Source: Costus lasius
Taxonomy: Eukaryota > Streptophyta > Magnoliopsida > Zingiberales > Costaceae
Assembly: GCA_027563935.2 (NCBI GenBank)
Contig: JANVAS020000203.1
Span: forward strand, 8,370,001 to 8,434,000
Reading direction: 5' to 3'
Length of the DNA stretch: 64,000 bases
A program made the translations under genes and the position numbers. The notes beneath the pieces were generated by a model. The model ran no database searches. It saw only the letters and a program-made list of their open reading frames with translations, and was not told where the DNA came from. This document shows, piece by piece, positions 1-11,202 of the stretch (position 1 is the stretch's first letter; the number at the start of each line of letters is the position of its first letter).

Positions 1-2595
1 CGCATTAAGCGGTTGCATGATCATGGACTGCTGGGATCATTCTCCTATGAGGAGATTGATACATGCAAAGCTTGTTTGATGGGTAAAATGACGAAGTCAC
101 CTTTTCCTAACAAAGGTCAAAGGGCTTCAGGTTTACTTGACCTTATACACAGTGATGTGTGTGGGCCTTTTAGTAAACATGCCAGAGGTGGCTATCAGTA
201 CTTCATTACCTTTACTGATGATTTTAGTAGGTATGGTTATGTCTATCTTATGAGACATAAAAGTGAATCTTTTGACAGGTTCAAAGAGTTCAAAAATGAA
301 GTACAAAATCAGTTAGGCCGAAATATCAAGGCACTTCGTTCTGATCGAGGTGGTGAATACCTAAGTCATGCGTTTACTGACTATCTAAAAGAGTGTGGGG
401 TTATCTCACAGCTCACTCCGCCAGGAACACCGCAATGGAATGGTGTGTCCGAGAGGAGAAATAGAACGTTACTTGATATGGTTCGTTCTATGATGAGTCA
501 GGCTACTCTTCCATACTCCTTTTGGGGATTTGCACTGGAAACAGCTGCAAAGGTACTAAACCGAGTGCCATCCAAGGCAGTTTCTAAGACACCATATGAG
601 TTATGGTATGGAAAACAGCCAAGCTTGACATTTATCAGGATCTGGGGTTGCGAGGCTTATGTCAAAAAGCTCGCCTCTGGGAAACTGGAGAGCAGATCTG
701 AGAAATGTATATTTGTCGGTTACCCTAAGGAAACTAAGGGTTATTATTTCTACGATCCCAAAGAGAACAAAGTATTTGTTGCTCGGACGGCCATATTTCT
801 TGAGAAGGAGTTTCTTCTGCAAGAGGCCAGTGGGAGAGAAATAAAGCTGGATGAGAATCCAGAGGATGGACAAAGTAGTCAAGCACAGTTGGATGTGCCT
901 GAGCCGGTGGATCAGGTTATTGAACAACCTGAGGCTCAAATATCACGGGAACCGCGAAGATCGGGAAGGATCCGTCGACAGCCTAAGCGCTATGACGGAG
1001 TCTACATCATTGATAATGATGAACCCCTCACTTATGCGGATGCGGTCAGTGGACCAGAGTCAGCTAGATGGCTTGATGCTATGCGAGCCGAAATGGACTC
1101 CATGTCAGATAACCAAGTCTGGGATTTGGTTGATCCGCCTCCGGGAGTAATCCCTATAGGCTGTAAATGGATCTTCAAGAAGAAGATTGACATGGATGGT
1201 AACGTAGTTACCTATAAAGGCAGGCTAGTTGCAAAAGGTTTCAAACAAATCTACGGGATAGATTATGATGAAACTTTCTCACCTGTAGCTATGTTTAAGT
1301 CTATTCGAATTCTTTTCGCGATAGCTGCATATTACGATTATGAGATCTGGCAGATGGATGTGAAGACAGCTTTCCTTAATGGAAATCTGGATGAGGATGT
1401 GTATATGACACAACCTGAGGGTTTCACGAATCCATCTGATCGTCATAAAATATGCAAGTTAAAGAAGTCTATTTATGGACTTAAGCAAGCATCAAGAAGC
1501 TGGAATATTCGTTTTGATGAATCAATCTCTGAGTTTGGTTTCATCAAGAACGAAGATGACCCGTGTGTATATAAGAGGTTTAGTGGGAGCGTGATTACTT
1601 TCCTAGTCCTCTACGTCGACGATATCTTGATCATTGGAAACGATATTCCTGAACTGCATGCCGTTAAAGCATGGTTAGGAAAATGTTTCCAGATGAAAGA
1701 TCTAGGAGAAGCAGCCTATGTGTTAGGTGTGAAGATCTACAGGGATAGATCTAAGAGGCTTCTCGGGCTGTGCCAGAGTACGTACATCGATAAAGTCCTG
1801 GAGAGATTCCATTTAGAGAATTCTAAAAGAGGATATCTGCCAGTCAGACATGGTCTGAATCTTTCAAAGAGTCAGTGTCCACAAACACAGACTGAGAAAG
1901 ATGAAATGGACAATACGCCTTATGCTTCGGCTATTGGGTCCATTATGTATGCGATGTTGTGTACTCGCCCAGACGTCGCTTACGGGTTAAGCGTGACCAG
2001 TCGGTTCCAAAGTAATCCAGGTATGGCGCACTGGATTGCGGTCAAGAACATTTTAAAATATCTGCGGAGGACCAAAGATATGTTCTTGATATATGGTGGT
2101 CAGGAAGAACTCAGTATTGAAGGATATACTGACGCTTCGTTCCAGTCGGACCAGGATGATTTCCGATCGCAATCAGGCTATGTTTTTAGCTTGAATGGTG
2201 GAGCAGTGGTGTGGAAAAGTTTCAAACAGTCAACTGTTGCTGATTCCACAACAGAAGCCGAGTATGTTGCAGCCTCGGAAGCATCCAAGGAGGCAGTGTG
2301 GATTCGTAAGTTCGTGAGAGAACTTGGTGTTGTTCCTTCGAGTGCAGATCCTTTGGTTATCTTCTGTGATAACACTGGAGCCATCGCACAAGCAAAGGAA
2401 CCACGGTCGCACCAGAAGTCCAAGCACATACAGAGACGGTTTCACTTGATCCGGGAGATCATTGATCGTGGCGAGATCAAAATCTGCAAGGTTCATACAG
2501 ATGACAATCTGGCAGACCCGCTTACTAAGCCTCTGGCACAGCAGAAGCATGAGAAGCACTGTAATAATATGGGCTTGAGGTTTCTCAACCATTAG
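1..2595 (+). CDS. Angela copia polyprotein, C-terminal 864 codons (integrase, RT, RNase H)
   Basis: The frame is open from base 1, so the true start is upstream of the window; the visible part matches residues from about 431 of the intact 1294-residue copy C. The order is the end of the integrase zinc region (C..C in TCKAC), the integrase core (D in HSDVCGPF, D in RSDRGGEY, E in VSERRNR), a linker rich in E, Q and R, reverse transcriptase (MDVKTAFLNG, then YVDD), and RNase H (TDASFQSD, TEAEYVA, FCDNTG). No stop or frameshift is seen before the natural stop. It would copy and integrate the element's RNA in cytoplasmic particles. Whether the missing N-terminal part is intact cannot be seen. Confidence 0.95.
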   Translation, partial: RIKRLHDHGLLGSFSYEEIDTCKACLMGKMTKSPFPNKGQRASGLLDLIHSDVCGPFSKHARGGYQYFITFTDDFSRYGYVYLMRHKSESFDRFKEFKNEVQNQLGRNIKALRSDRGGEYLSHAFTDYLKECGVISQLTPPGTPQWNGVSERRNRTLLDMVRSMMSQATLPYSFWGFALETAAKVLNRVPSKAVSKTPYELWYGKQPSLTFIRIWGCEAYVKKLASGKLESRSEKCIFVGYPKETKGYYFYDPKENKVFVARTAIFLEKEFLLQEASGREIKLDENPEDGQSSQAQLDVPEPVDQVIEQPEAQISREPRRSGRIRRQPKRYDGVYIIDNDEPLTYADAVSGPESARWLDAMRAEMDSMSDNQVWDLVDPPPGVIPIGCKWIFKKKIDMDGNVVTYKGRLVAKGFKQIYGIDYDETFSPVAMFKSIRILFAIAAYYDYEIWQMDVKTAFLNGNLDEDVYMTQPEGFTNPSDRHKICKLKKSIYGLKQASRSWNIRFDESISEFGFIKNEDDPCVYKRFSGSVITFLVLYVDDILIIGNDIPELHAVKAWLGKCFQMKDLGEAAYVLGVKIYRDRSKRLLGLCQSTYIDKVLERFHLENSKRGYLPVRHGLNLSKSQCPQTQTEKDEMDNTPYASAIGSIMYAMLCTRPDVAYGLSVTSRFQSNPGMAHWIAVKNILKYLRRTKDMFLIYGGQEELSIEGYTDASFQSDQDDFRSQSGYVFSLNGGAVVWKSFKQSTVADSTTEAEYVAASEASKEAVWIRKFVRELGVVPSSADPLVIFCDNTGAIAQAKEPRSHQKSKHIQRRFHLIREIIDRGEIKICKVHTDDNLADPLTKPLAQQKHEKHCNNMGLRFLNH

Positions 2596-2615
2596 ATTAA
2601 GTGCAAGTGGGAGAT

Positions 2616-4345
2616 TGTTGGGGTATGCCCTTAAGGCTAATGTTTGAGGCCTTTGGGATTGTAACAGTATCATGTAATAAACTTTTGTGTTTATAAAGGC
2701 ATGGTTATTATTCAGGTTGTTACCTTGTCTGCTGTAATAAGTGTACTTCTGATTAATGTCTCAAAGCTGTTCAGCTAGGCTGACATGCTATAATGTCCTT
2801 AGTCGATATATCTTGGTGAACATGAGACAGCCTTGATATGATTGAGACTAATATGTGTTCTAATCTTATAGGATGCTTCGAGCATGGAATAAGATGTAGA
2901 CTCATGGGTACATTGGATGTACTGGACAGACCCTACTAGGATATTCTTATTGCTTGTCACAATGTGAATAATCCTTGTATGCTACAAGTGGCACATGTCC
3001 TTTGACTTGAGATCACTTGTGTCTCTGAATGATGATTGTCATTGTTTTGAGGTAGTTCAATATCATTTGAAAGATAATGGTTATAGACTATCTTGGATAA
3101 TGAGCTTGAGTCAGGTTAGGGCACTAGTGATAGATAGAGGATTGCCGTCTCCTTGTTGAAGGAGTGTGATGTTCTATAAGGGCCCCCCTAGATGAGATGA
3201 TTGAGATAGTGTATGGCCATACCCAGATGACTATGATCATCTGATCTAATCATGCTCATCATATTGGAGTCACAGGCTTGACACGCTTGTCCAATAAGAA
3301 CATCCAGTGGCAAGGGACACATGCATGCCTTGTGAATAGATTCACACTTGTGCTGTGGTTTGGGAGTAGTCTTGGAAGACTCTTTCCTTTATATCGGGAG
3401 ATAGTGATGTGTTGCTAGATACCCCTCACTGATCGTGATAACGTGAGTTATCGTTACCGACATTTAAAGGAAACCCTCAGGGTCGCACAATTGATGATAT
3501 GGCTTACTTGAGTCAGATCGTGTGGACTGAATTGTTTGGATTCAGTTTAAAGGGATTTAATCTCTGATTGTAAGTGAGATCTGGTCTGATCATGTTTGAT
3601 TGATTAGGACTTGAGATCGGTAAGCTTCGATCGAGAGAGATGATGCTAGATCGGAGAGATCAGGAGCATCAGGAGATGAATGGTGAGATCTTGAGCCTTA
3701 GGGTTCAATATGGTCTAGACCACATGGCTTGAGCTATTTCGGTTTGGTTCATGAACCAAATGCGATTGGAACATGTTGGCTTGAACCGGTTCACAAAGGT
3801 GAACGCTTGGTTCAATGCTAATATGCGTTTTGGGTTGGAGTAAGCGCATGGCTTGATGATCATCCATTTATGGAAAGTCATCAAGGCCGGTTTCTCTTGA
3901 ACACCAAAACGCATATGCGTTCTTGTCTTCACTTCAACGCCTTGAACTTGGTTGGGCAAGAGGTTGACGACGAGAAGTGGTTTTGCGTGTGGAGCTCTCG
4001 GCCGAAAAGGAAATCGTCTCTTCATCCCCTTACACACGGCAAGGACCCTTGAAGATTCTTGCTAGCACAAGCATCACAAGGGGTAGGCGATCTTCATCTT
4101 GTGTGTGAACTTTTGGAGGAGATCTAAGTTGCTCTCTTCTTCCAAGCCGACCTCCAAGCCAATGGCGTTGGTATGAATCTCCCTCTTGCTTCAATCAATT
4201 TATCATAGTTGATTATATGAGCATGTAAGCGATCATATATGATGAAACCCTAGCAAACTTGCATGCGCCCCCTACCTTAGGGTTTCGGCCCCCCTCTTGA
4301 AAGGGGTTTTATCCGCTTGCGCTCCCCCTTGAAGGGGACTCTTCA
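2616..4345 (+). repeat. 3' LTR of Angela element B (1730 bp)
   Basis: It starts TGTTGGGGTATGCCC directly after the purine tract (about 2606-2615) and ends ACTCTTCA. It is of the same family as the LTRs of A, C, D, E and G. The end carries the short inverted repeat CCCTTGAAGGG. A GATAAC/GTTATC inverted repeat lies at 3437-3452. Small ORFs inside it (for example 3705-4037) have no domain and are not genes. Confidence 0.95.
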
Positions 4346-5590
4346 GTCATCAGCATACTTGGCTTTCTTATTATCAATGTTTTGTATAGAATATTCCATG
4401 TCCAACATGAATAACCCATTGTTAATTGAACCAGTTCCATAAACAATATTATCATAAGATAAAACACACTTTGAAATATTGCATTCAAAGGCAAATCCTT
4501 TCCTGACAAGAGCAGGAATAGAGATAATATTTTTGGTGATACTCGGTACAAAATAACAATTGTTTAATTCCAATACAATGCCAGATGGTAAAGAAATGAA
4601 ATAGTCTTCTACAGCAACAGCAGCAACCCGTGCCCCGTTTCCAACGCGTAGGTCTACCTCATGCTGTCCCACCTGCCTTCTTATCTTGAGTTCCTGTACA
4701 TTTGAACAAATGTGAACTCCACATGCAGTGTCCAACACCCATGAAATAGAAGAAGAAGATAACATGACCTCAGTCACATAAATACCTGAGCCAGAAGTGA
4801 TGCTTCCCCTCTTATCTCCTTGGAGCGCTTTACAGTCCTTTTTCCAGTGACCCAGCTGGCCACAGTGGAAACACCTGTATTCCTTGGACCGCTTAACCTT
4901 TTGCTTCAGAGCCTTACTGTAGTTCTTGACAGGGGCCTTGCCCTTCTTCCCCTTCTTCTTGTTCCTCGAAGGAACCATCAAGACAGAGGTTGAAGGCTTT
5001 CCCTTCAGAGTTTCCTCAGTAGTCAAGAGCATATTGAGCAGCTCTGCCGGAGTACAGTCGATTTTGTTCATATTAAAGTTAATAATGAACGCGTCGAATG
5101 AAGGCGGGAGAGACTGCAGAATAATATCTACAGCAAGCTCCTGGTTGATGGTATGCCCCAGTTTCTCCAGAGCCTCCTTGTGCCCAATCATCTTGAGCAC
5201 GTGAGCTCCCACTGGGCTCCCTTCAGCCAGTTTGCTCTGAAAGAAAAGCTTTGTCAGATTATAGCGTTCTGTCCTCGCCTGTGCAGCATACAGCATCTTG
5301 AGGTTCGCTATAATCTCTATAGCCGACATATCCTCATGCTGACGCTGCAGCGGTGGCGTCATAGACGCTAGCATCAGGCAAGCGACATCAATGCTATCAT
5401 TGACGTGCTTTTCATAGGCATCACGAACCGCCCTTGCGGCGTTCGTAGCGGGTTGAGGCGGCACAGCCGTCTCGAGGACATACAGTTTCCTCTCAGCCTT
5501 AAGAACGATCTTAAGGTGTCCGAACCAGTCAGAGAAGTTCGGCCCAGCAAACTTCTCCCTTTCCAGTAGGGATCGCACATTGAAGCTCAT
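4346..5590 (-). pseudogene. Angela A Gag-protease fragment, split by insertion of B
   Basis: It starts at an ATG (5590-5588) in the same context as copies C and D and stays open for 415 codons, until B's LTR supplies a stop at 4345-4343. It contains the UBN2-type Gag, a basic KKKGKKGK stretch, the zinc knuckle CX2CX4HX4C (CFHCGQLGHWKKDC, residues 240-253), and the start of the protease with LDTACGVH (D287). Small differences from C and D include I for R in the ELKRRRQ stretch and E for G before DYF. The integrase, RT and RNase H part is separated by the whole of B and is not in this window. Confidence 0.93.
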
Positions 5591-5898
5591 GGTGTTCGTT
5601 GCTGCAGGAATCTACAACAATGCAAGAACAGCAAGGTCAGTATCAATGTCTAGAATCAATCCAGGACTTAAGAAAGATTCTTTTCTCACTATTTTGTCTG
5701 ACTGAAAAATCCAGTAAACAGTCCGAAAGAGTAACACTCTTTTAGTGAGATGGGATCCAGATTTCATACTTGGTCTCCGCGTCCCGCTCAGGCGAGATAA
5801 GATGCACAGAGATGACAAGCACTAATTTCTGGTAGGCAGTCCCTGCCAATCGCCAACCCGTGCGATTCCCCTTCACCTGGGCAATCCAGCAGACTGTG

Positions 5899-6120
5899 CC
5901 AACTGAGTTGGTACAACACAGTCTCTGATCCCGCAGATGGCTGCCTCCATGCGCTACCATATGCGCCACATATGTAGCCTACATGGTCAAGCTGACCCGA
6001 CCTACTCCCTGGACCACCACGTGCTATGCTGAGCAACGAGAAGCGATAAATCCCTTCTCTGAAACACGCAGGTGAAATCACACACCGTCTGAAGATAGAT
6101 GGACGTGCCCACTGAGTGGG
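5899..6120 (-). other. Twin palindromes in leader of A
   Basis: CCAACTGAGTTGG at 5899-5911 and CCCACTGAGTGGG at 6108-6120 as written on the plus strand; starts are 209 bp apart. They are the same pair as in the five other leaders. Confidence 0.75.
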
Positions 6121-6518
6121 TACAACACGGCTCCAACGATAATCAGAACAGTGAGGTTTCGCGCCAGAAGGCTTACGAGCTTGATATGTTAGCGTTGGAT
6201 TTTAACGGTCCTTTTATCTTCTCAACTATCATGCAATCCCTATGGTGATAGCAGAAGATAAATAAATCATGCTTTTCTACTTATTTAAACAATAAAAGAA
6301 AGCATGCATCTTATGTGGTAAAAGCCCATAGCCTAAGTAAGACCTTAATTTATCTTAAGTCTTCACTTGCTTTTCATGGGTCTATTGCCTCTCATCTGGT
6401 CCAACCCAGGGCCCTAGCGCCAAGAGCAGCTCAGGTGCGCCCACCAGCTGAATGCGCCTCTGCAATTGTGCTCTGTGCTCTTGTCTAATCAAATACATTT
6501 TGATCTATCTAGACAAGC

Positions 6519-6611
6519 TTGACTCGCAGGTCAAATATACAATAAATTAATGAACAATGTGATTCACAGATCACAATAAAATTAATTTACAATTTACCAG
6601 GCTCGCAGGCC
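6519..6611 (-). other. Three-hairpin array in leader of A
   Basis: Stems TTGAC/GTCAA, TGTGAT/ATCACA and GGC/GCC, read on the minus strand, with loops CTGCGA, CTGTGA and CTGCGA. Confidence 0.7.
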
Positions 6612-7338
6612 CCAGCACAGCACACATTAAGGGCAACCCACATAAGATAAAATAAACAAGCATATGGCATCAATCAATCATCATGTGATCCCTTACAAAG
6701 AAAATAAAATTTTGAAAACCCCATTGGCATCAATTTTAATTTTCTTATGAGTCCTACAACCTTACAATGGTCCATTGATAGGGATCCACTCAACAATCTA
6801 GTTAGATCCATACCCTTGCATGCACCAAGTCCTAACTGACTCAAGTTGACCTAATGGTCAACCATGCATGCGCCAAGGGCTGAACAACCCTCATGAGTTC
6901 TGGCAAGCGGGTGTGACCCCGGGCCTAACTCATGTGTGTTCAATGGTCGTCTCAACCAGACCTCGCTACACGCCTGTGATGCAATCGACTTATAGCCACC
7001 TTGTGCTTGCGCACAGGTGCCATCTGGTCGATCCATCTAGGCTGTCAGATGGTCTGATCAGACTAGGTTGATCTAAACTAGATGCTGCTTTCAACCCCAT
7101 CAACCCATCTAAGGGATTATAGTAGGAACATTAGATCTAATAGGCGCGCAAGGTAAGTTTTTCTTTGAAAACAATGACAAGCGCAAACCACAAACATTAT
7201 ACATGCGCAAATCAAGATAAACCTACATCTAGGAGCTTAAACTAGCATGTAGTTTATTTCGGCATGTACATAGATCTATACTTTGCAAGCGCAAACAAGG
7301 ATCACTCAAAGCAACCATATGATTCACATAAGATCCTA

Positions 7339-7350
7339 GCTCTGATACCA
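7339..7350 (-). other. Primer binding site of A (initiator tRNA-Met)
   Basis: The minus strand reads TGGTATCAGAGC, the standard copia complement of the initiator Met-tRNA 3' end, 2 bp inside the LTR. Confidence 0.93.
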
Positions 7351-7352
7351 AT

Positions 7353-8001
7353 TGAAGAGTCCCCTTCAAGGGGGAGCGCAAGCGGATAAAACCCCTTTCA
7401 AGAGGGGGGCCGAAACCCTAAGGGAGGGGGCGCATACAAGTTTGCTAGGGTTTCAATAATGCAATCGACTTATATGCTCATATAATCAACTTTGATAGAT
7501 TGATTAGAATGGTAGCGATTCATACCATGGCCATCGCTTAGATGGTGTCTAGGAAGTAAAGAGAACGATGGGGTTCTCCTCCAAAGCGCCACACACAAGA
7601 TGAACAATGGCTTGCTCCTTGGACGCTCCTTGTGCTAGCAAGGTTCTCCAAGTGACCTTGTCGTGTGAGAAGGGATGAAGAAGGTTGAGAGAACAAGCTT
7701 GGGCGAGAGCTACTTGCGCAAAAACCTTCCTTGTCGTCCAAAACCACACCTCACCACTCGACGAGAGTGAATGGAGAAGAGGAGCGCTTACGTTACAAGG
7801 TGAAAGCGTTTTTCCATTTGGAAAACCGACTTCCACATAAGGCAAGTCCTCAATGCATGCGTTCATGCATTGAACCATCGAAACCTTCTCTCATTCGAAC
7901 CAAACGTTCACCTAGTGAACCGGTTCAAATCAATGGGTTTGGTTCAAAACAATTAACCCAAGCTATTTGGTCTAGATCACATTGAACCCTAAGGCTCAAG
8001 A
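7353..8001 (-). repeat. 5' LTR of A, inner piece
   Basis: This is the U5-side 649 bp of A's 5' LTR, ending TGAAGAGTCCCC on the plus strand. The LTR is broken at 8001 by element C and resumes at 17142. Together the two pieces make 1718 bp, the family length, which confirms the join. Confidence 0.93.
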
Positions 8002-9721
8002 TGTTGGGGTATGCCCTTAAGGCTAATGTTTGAGGCCTTGGGATTGTATAAGTATCATGTAATAAACTCTTAAGTTTATAATAAGGCATGGTTGTTATTC
8101 AGGTTGTTACCTTGTCTGCTGTAATAAGTGTACTTCTGAATAATGTCTCAAAGCTGTTCAGCTAGGCTGACAGGCTATAAGTCCTTAGTCGAGATATCTT
8201 GGTGAACATGAGACAGCCTTGATATGATGGAGACTAATATGAGTGCTAATCTTATAGGATGCTTCGAGCATGGAATAAGATGTAGACTCATGGGTACATT
8301 GGATGTACTGGACAGACCCTACTGGGATATTGCATTGCTTGTCACAATGTGAATGATCCCTGTAAGCAGCAAGTGGCACATGTCCTTTGACTTGAGATCA
8401 CTTGTGTTTCTAAATGATGATTGTCATTGTTTTGAGGTAGTTCAATATCATTTGAAATATAATGATTATAGACTATCTTGGATGGTGAGCTTGAATCAGG
8501 TTAGGGCACTAGTGATAGATAAAGGATTGTCGTCTCCTTGTTTAAGGAGTGTGATGTTCTAAAGGCCCCCCTATATGAGATGATTGAGGTAGTGTATGGC
8601 CATACCCAGATGACTATGTGCATCTGATCTAATCATGCTCATCGTATTGGAGTTACAAGCTTGACATGCTTGTCCAATAAGAACATCCAGTGGCAAAGGA
8701 CATATGTGTGCCTTGTGAGTTTTGATTCACACTTGTGTCATGGTTTGGGTGTAGTCTTGGAAGACTATTTCCTTTATATCGGGAGACAGTGATGTGTTGC
8801 TAGATACCCCTCACTGATCGTGATAACGTAAGTTGTCGTTACCGACATTTAAAGGAAACCCTTAGGGTCGCACAATTTGATGATATGGCTTTCTTGAGTC
8901 AGATCGTGTGGACTGAATTGTATGGGTTCAGTTTAAAGGGGTTTAATCTCTGATTGCAAGTGAGATCTAGCCTGATCATGTTTGATTGATTAGGGCTTTA
9001 GATCGGTAAGCTTCGATCGAGAGAGATGATGCTAGATCGGTGAGATCAGGAGCATCAGGAGATGAACGGCTAGATCATGAGCCATTTGGTTCATAGAGGG
9101 TCTAGACCATGCCTTGGCTTGGCTTGGTTTGAGTTTGGTCTTTGGGCCAAATCGAATTGAACCAAAGCATGAACCGGTTCACTAGGTGAACGCATGGTTC
9201 ATCAAGAGGGGCGTTTTGGCGTTGGAGAGTGGCTTCATGACTTTCCATTTTGGGAAGTCATGTAACGTCATTTGTCTTGATGTCGCCGAAGTGCATTTGC
9301 TCTCTTGTCTTTGCGTTTTGTTTTTGGAAAAAGTGAGCTTGCTTGCCATCTCGTGTGGAAGGAAGTGGACGACAAGAACAAGCGCTCGGCCAAGGAAACT
9401 TCTCCATCATCCTAACATTCGATCAAGGACACCTTGCGCATCCTTGCTAGCACAAGGAGATCCAAGGAGAAGCCATCTTCTCTTGTGTGTGATTATCTTC
9501 GGAGAAGGGGCACTTGCGCCTTTGCTTCCAAAGCTCCATCTAAACCGAGATGGCTATGGTATGAGTCTCAACTTCACCAAGTTGAACATATGTTTATGCT
9601 AAGATTCTTGAAAACCTTTTGCTTCCGCTTGCAATGGTGATGCGCCACCCCTTTAAGGTTTTCGCCCCCCTCTTGAAAGGGATTTTGTTTACTTGCGCTC
9701 CCCCATGAAGGGGACACTTCA
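8002..9721 (+). repeat. 5' LTR of C
   Basis: Runs from TGTTGGGG to ACACTTCA, 1720 bp. It contains the perfect palindrome GTATGGCCATAC (8594-8605). The ORFs at 9186-9602 and 9434-9640 recur unchanged in the 3' LTR but show no domain, so I treat them as chance. Confidence 0.97.
8771..8782 (+). promoter_or_regulatory. Candidate TATA element in LTR of C
   Basis: CTTTATATCGGG lies mid-LTR and is conserved in the other Angela LTRs here. Its position would suit a U3 promoter. This is motif and conservation only; the transcription start is not known. Confidence 0.3.
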
Positions 9722-9723
9722 AT

Positions 9724-9735
9724 TGGTATCAGAGC
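9724..9735 (+). other. Primer binding site of C
   Basis: TGGTATCAGAGC, complementary to the initiator Met-tRNA 3' end, 2 bp after the LTR. Confidence 0.95.
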
Positions 9736-10495
9736 GCCGGTTGAAGCATAATCATATGATTGCTTGATATACTATGTGATCCATGTTTGCGCATCTACAT
9801 GTATGTTGATCTTGTTTGACATATGTTATCTCTTCATGCGAGTATGCTAGATAATAGTATGTTTATATTTGCGCATGTATGAGAGTTATGTTGATTGGCG
9901 CATATATGTTGGTTGCGGTTATACCATGTTGTTGTTGTTTTTCTAAAACCTAAATGACATGCGCGCCCAACTAGATCTAAGTAGTACCTATTGTAAACCC
10001 TTAGATGGGTTGATGGGGTTGAAAGCTTCATCTAGAATGGATCAAACTAGTCTGATCAGACCATCTGACAGCTTAGATGGGTTGACCAGATAGCACCTGT
10101 GCGCAAGCACGAGGTGGCTATAGGTCGACTGCATCCAAGGCGTGTAGCGAGGTCTGATTGAGACAACTTCTGAACACACTTGAGTTAGGCCCGAGGTCAC
10201 ACCCGCTTGCCAAAACTCATGAGGGTGGTTCAGCCCTTGGCGCATGCATGGTTGACCATCAGGTCAACTCGGGTCAGTTAGGACTCGGTGCATGCAAGGG
10301 AAAAGGATCTATCTAGATGGATGAGTGGATCCCTATCAATGGACCATTGTAAGGTTGTAGGGCACATAAGGAAATTAAAAGTGATGCCTATGGGGTTTTC
10401 AAAATTTTAATTTCTTGATTGGATCACATGATGATTGAAACCATATGCTTGTTTATTTACTCTTATGTGGGTTGCCCTATTGTGTGCTGTGCTGG

Positions 10496-10590
10496 GGCCT
10501 GTGAGCCTGGATTTAAAATTGTAAATTAATTTGTGATCTGCGAATCACATTGTACTTAATTTATAATGTATTGTTGACCTGCGAGTCAAC
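10496..10590 (+). other. Three-hairpin array in leader of C
   Basis: GGC-CTGTGA-GCC (10496-10507), TGTGAT-CTGCGA-ATCACA (10532-10549) and GTTGAC-CTGCGA-GTCAAC (10573-10590). The three stems are unrelated while the six-base loops are nearly the same. Confidence 0.75.
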
Positions 10591-10980
10591 CTTGTCTAGA
10601 TAGATCAAAAATGTATTTTGATTAGACAAGAGCACAAAGGCACACATCCAAGAGGAGCATTCACCTGGTGGCGCACCTGAGGTGCTCTTGGCGCTAGAGC
10701 CCTAGGTTGGACCAGATGTGAGGCCAAGGAGCTCAAGTGAAGACTTAAGTAAAATTAAGGTCTTACTAGGGTTCATGGGCTTTTACCACATAAGATCATG
10801 CTTTCTACTTATTGCTAATAATTAGAATTGCATGTTTAAGTTTATCTTCTGCTATAGCCATAGGACATGCCTGATAGTAAGAAGATAAAAGACCGTTAAA
10901 ATCCAACGCTAATATATCAAGCTCGTAAGCCTTCTGACGCGAAACCTCACCGTTCTGACTATCGTTGGAGCCGTGTTGAA

Positions 10981-11202
10981 CCCACTCAGTGGGCACGTCC
11001 ATCTATCTTCAGACGGTGCTGGATTACACCTGCGTGTTACAGAGCAGGGATTTATCCCTTCTCGTTGCTCAGCATAGCACGTGGTGGTCCAGGGAGTAGG
11101 TCAGGTCAGCTTGACCATGTAGACTACATATGTGGCGCATATGGTAGCACATGGAGGCAGCCATCTCTGGGATCAGAGACTGTGTTGTACCAACTCAGTT
11201 GG
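10981..11202 (+). other. Twin palindromes in leader of C
   Basis: CCCACTCAGTGGG (10981-10993) and CCAACTCAGTTGG (11190-11202). Both are preceded by GTTG(A/T)A and followed by CAC. The one inner difference is a C-G pair in the first and an A-T pair in the second. Confidence 0.8.

Larger units (their letters stand above)
1..4345 (+). mobile_element. Angela-lineage Ty1/copia element B, left part outside window
   Basis: This is the 3' two-thirds of a plus-strand Angela-type copia element: polyprotein from the integrase zinc region onward, purine tract, then a full 3' LTR. The LTR ends in ...CTTCA at 4345, and the next base belongs to the gag-protease gene of element A on the other strand, so B inserted into A. 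The 5-bp target copy on this side should be GTCAT (4346-4350); its partner lies outside the window. Family assignment rests on protein order, on similarity to BARE/Angela proteins known to me, and on the shared LTR start TGTTGGGGTATGCCC. Confidence 0.95.
5591..7338 (-). other. 5' leader of Angela element A
   Basis: This is non-coding RNA leader between primer site and gag (minus strand). It holds the three CTGCG-loop hairpins (6519-6534, 6558-6575, 6600-6611) and the two palindromes (5899-5911 and 6108-6120), 209 bp apart. The middle hairpin loop has changed to CTGTGA. The T-arm-like module found in E, F and G is absent. Small ORFs here have no recognisable domain. Confidence 0.8.

Noticed and set aside
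13..15. TTG at base 13 as the start of the B protein
   Set aside because: The frame is open from base 1 and the protein matches C from residue 431, so the true start is outside the window.
601..939. Minus-strand ORF opposite the B polyprotein, and similar antisense ORFs opposite C, D, E and F
   Set aside because: They recur only because the sense gene is conserved; they have no domains and vary in length between copies.
9186..9602. 138-codon ORF in the LTR of C, identical in both LTRs
   Set aside because: The LTRs are nearly identical by descent, and related LTRs of A, E and G do not keep the frame.
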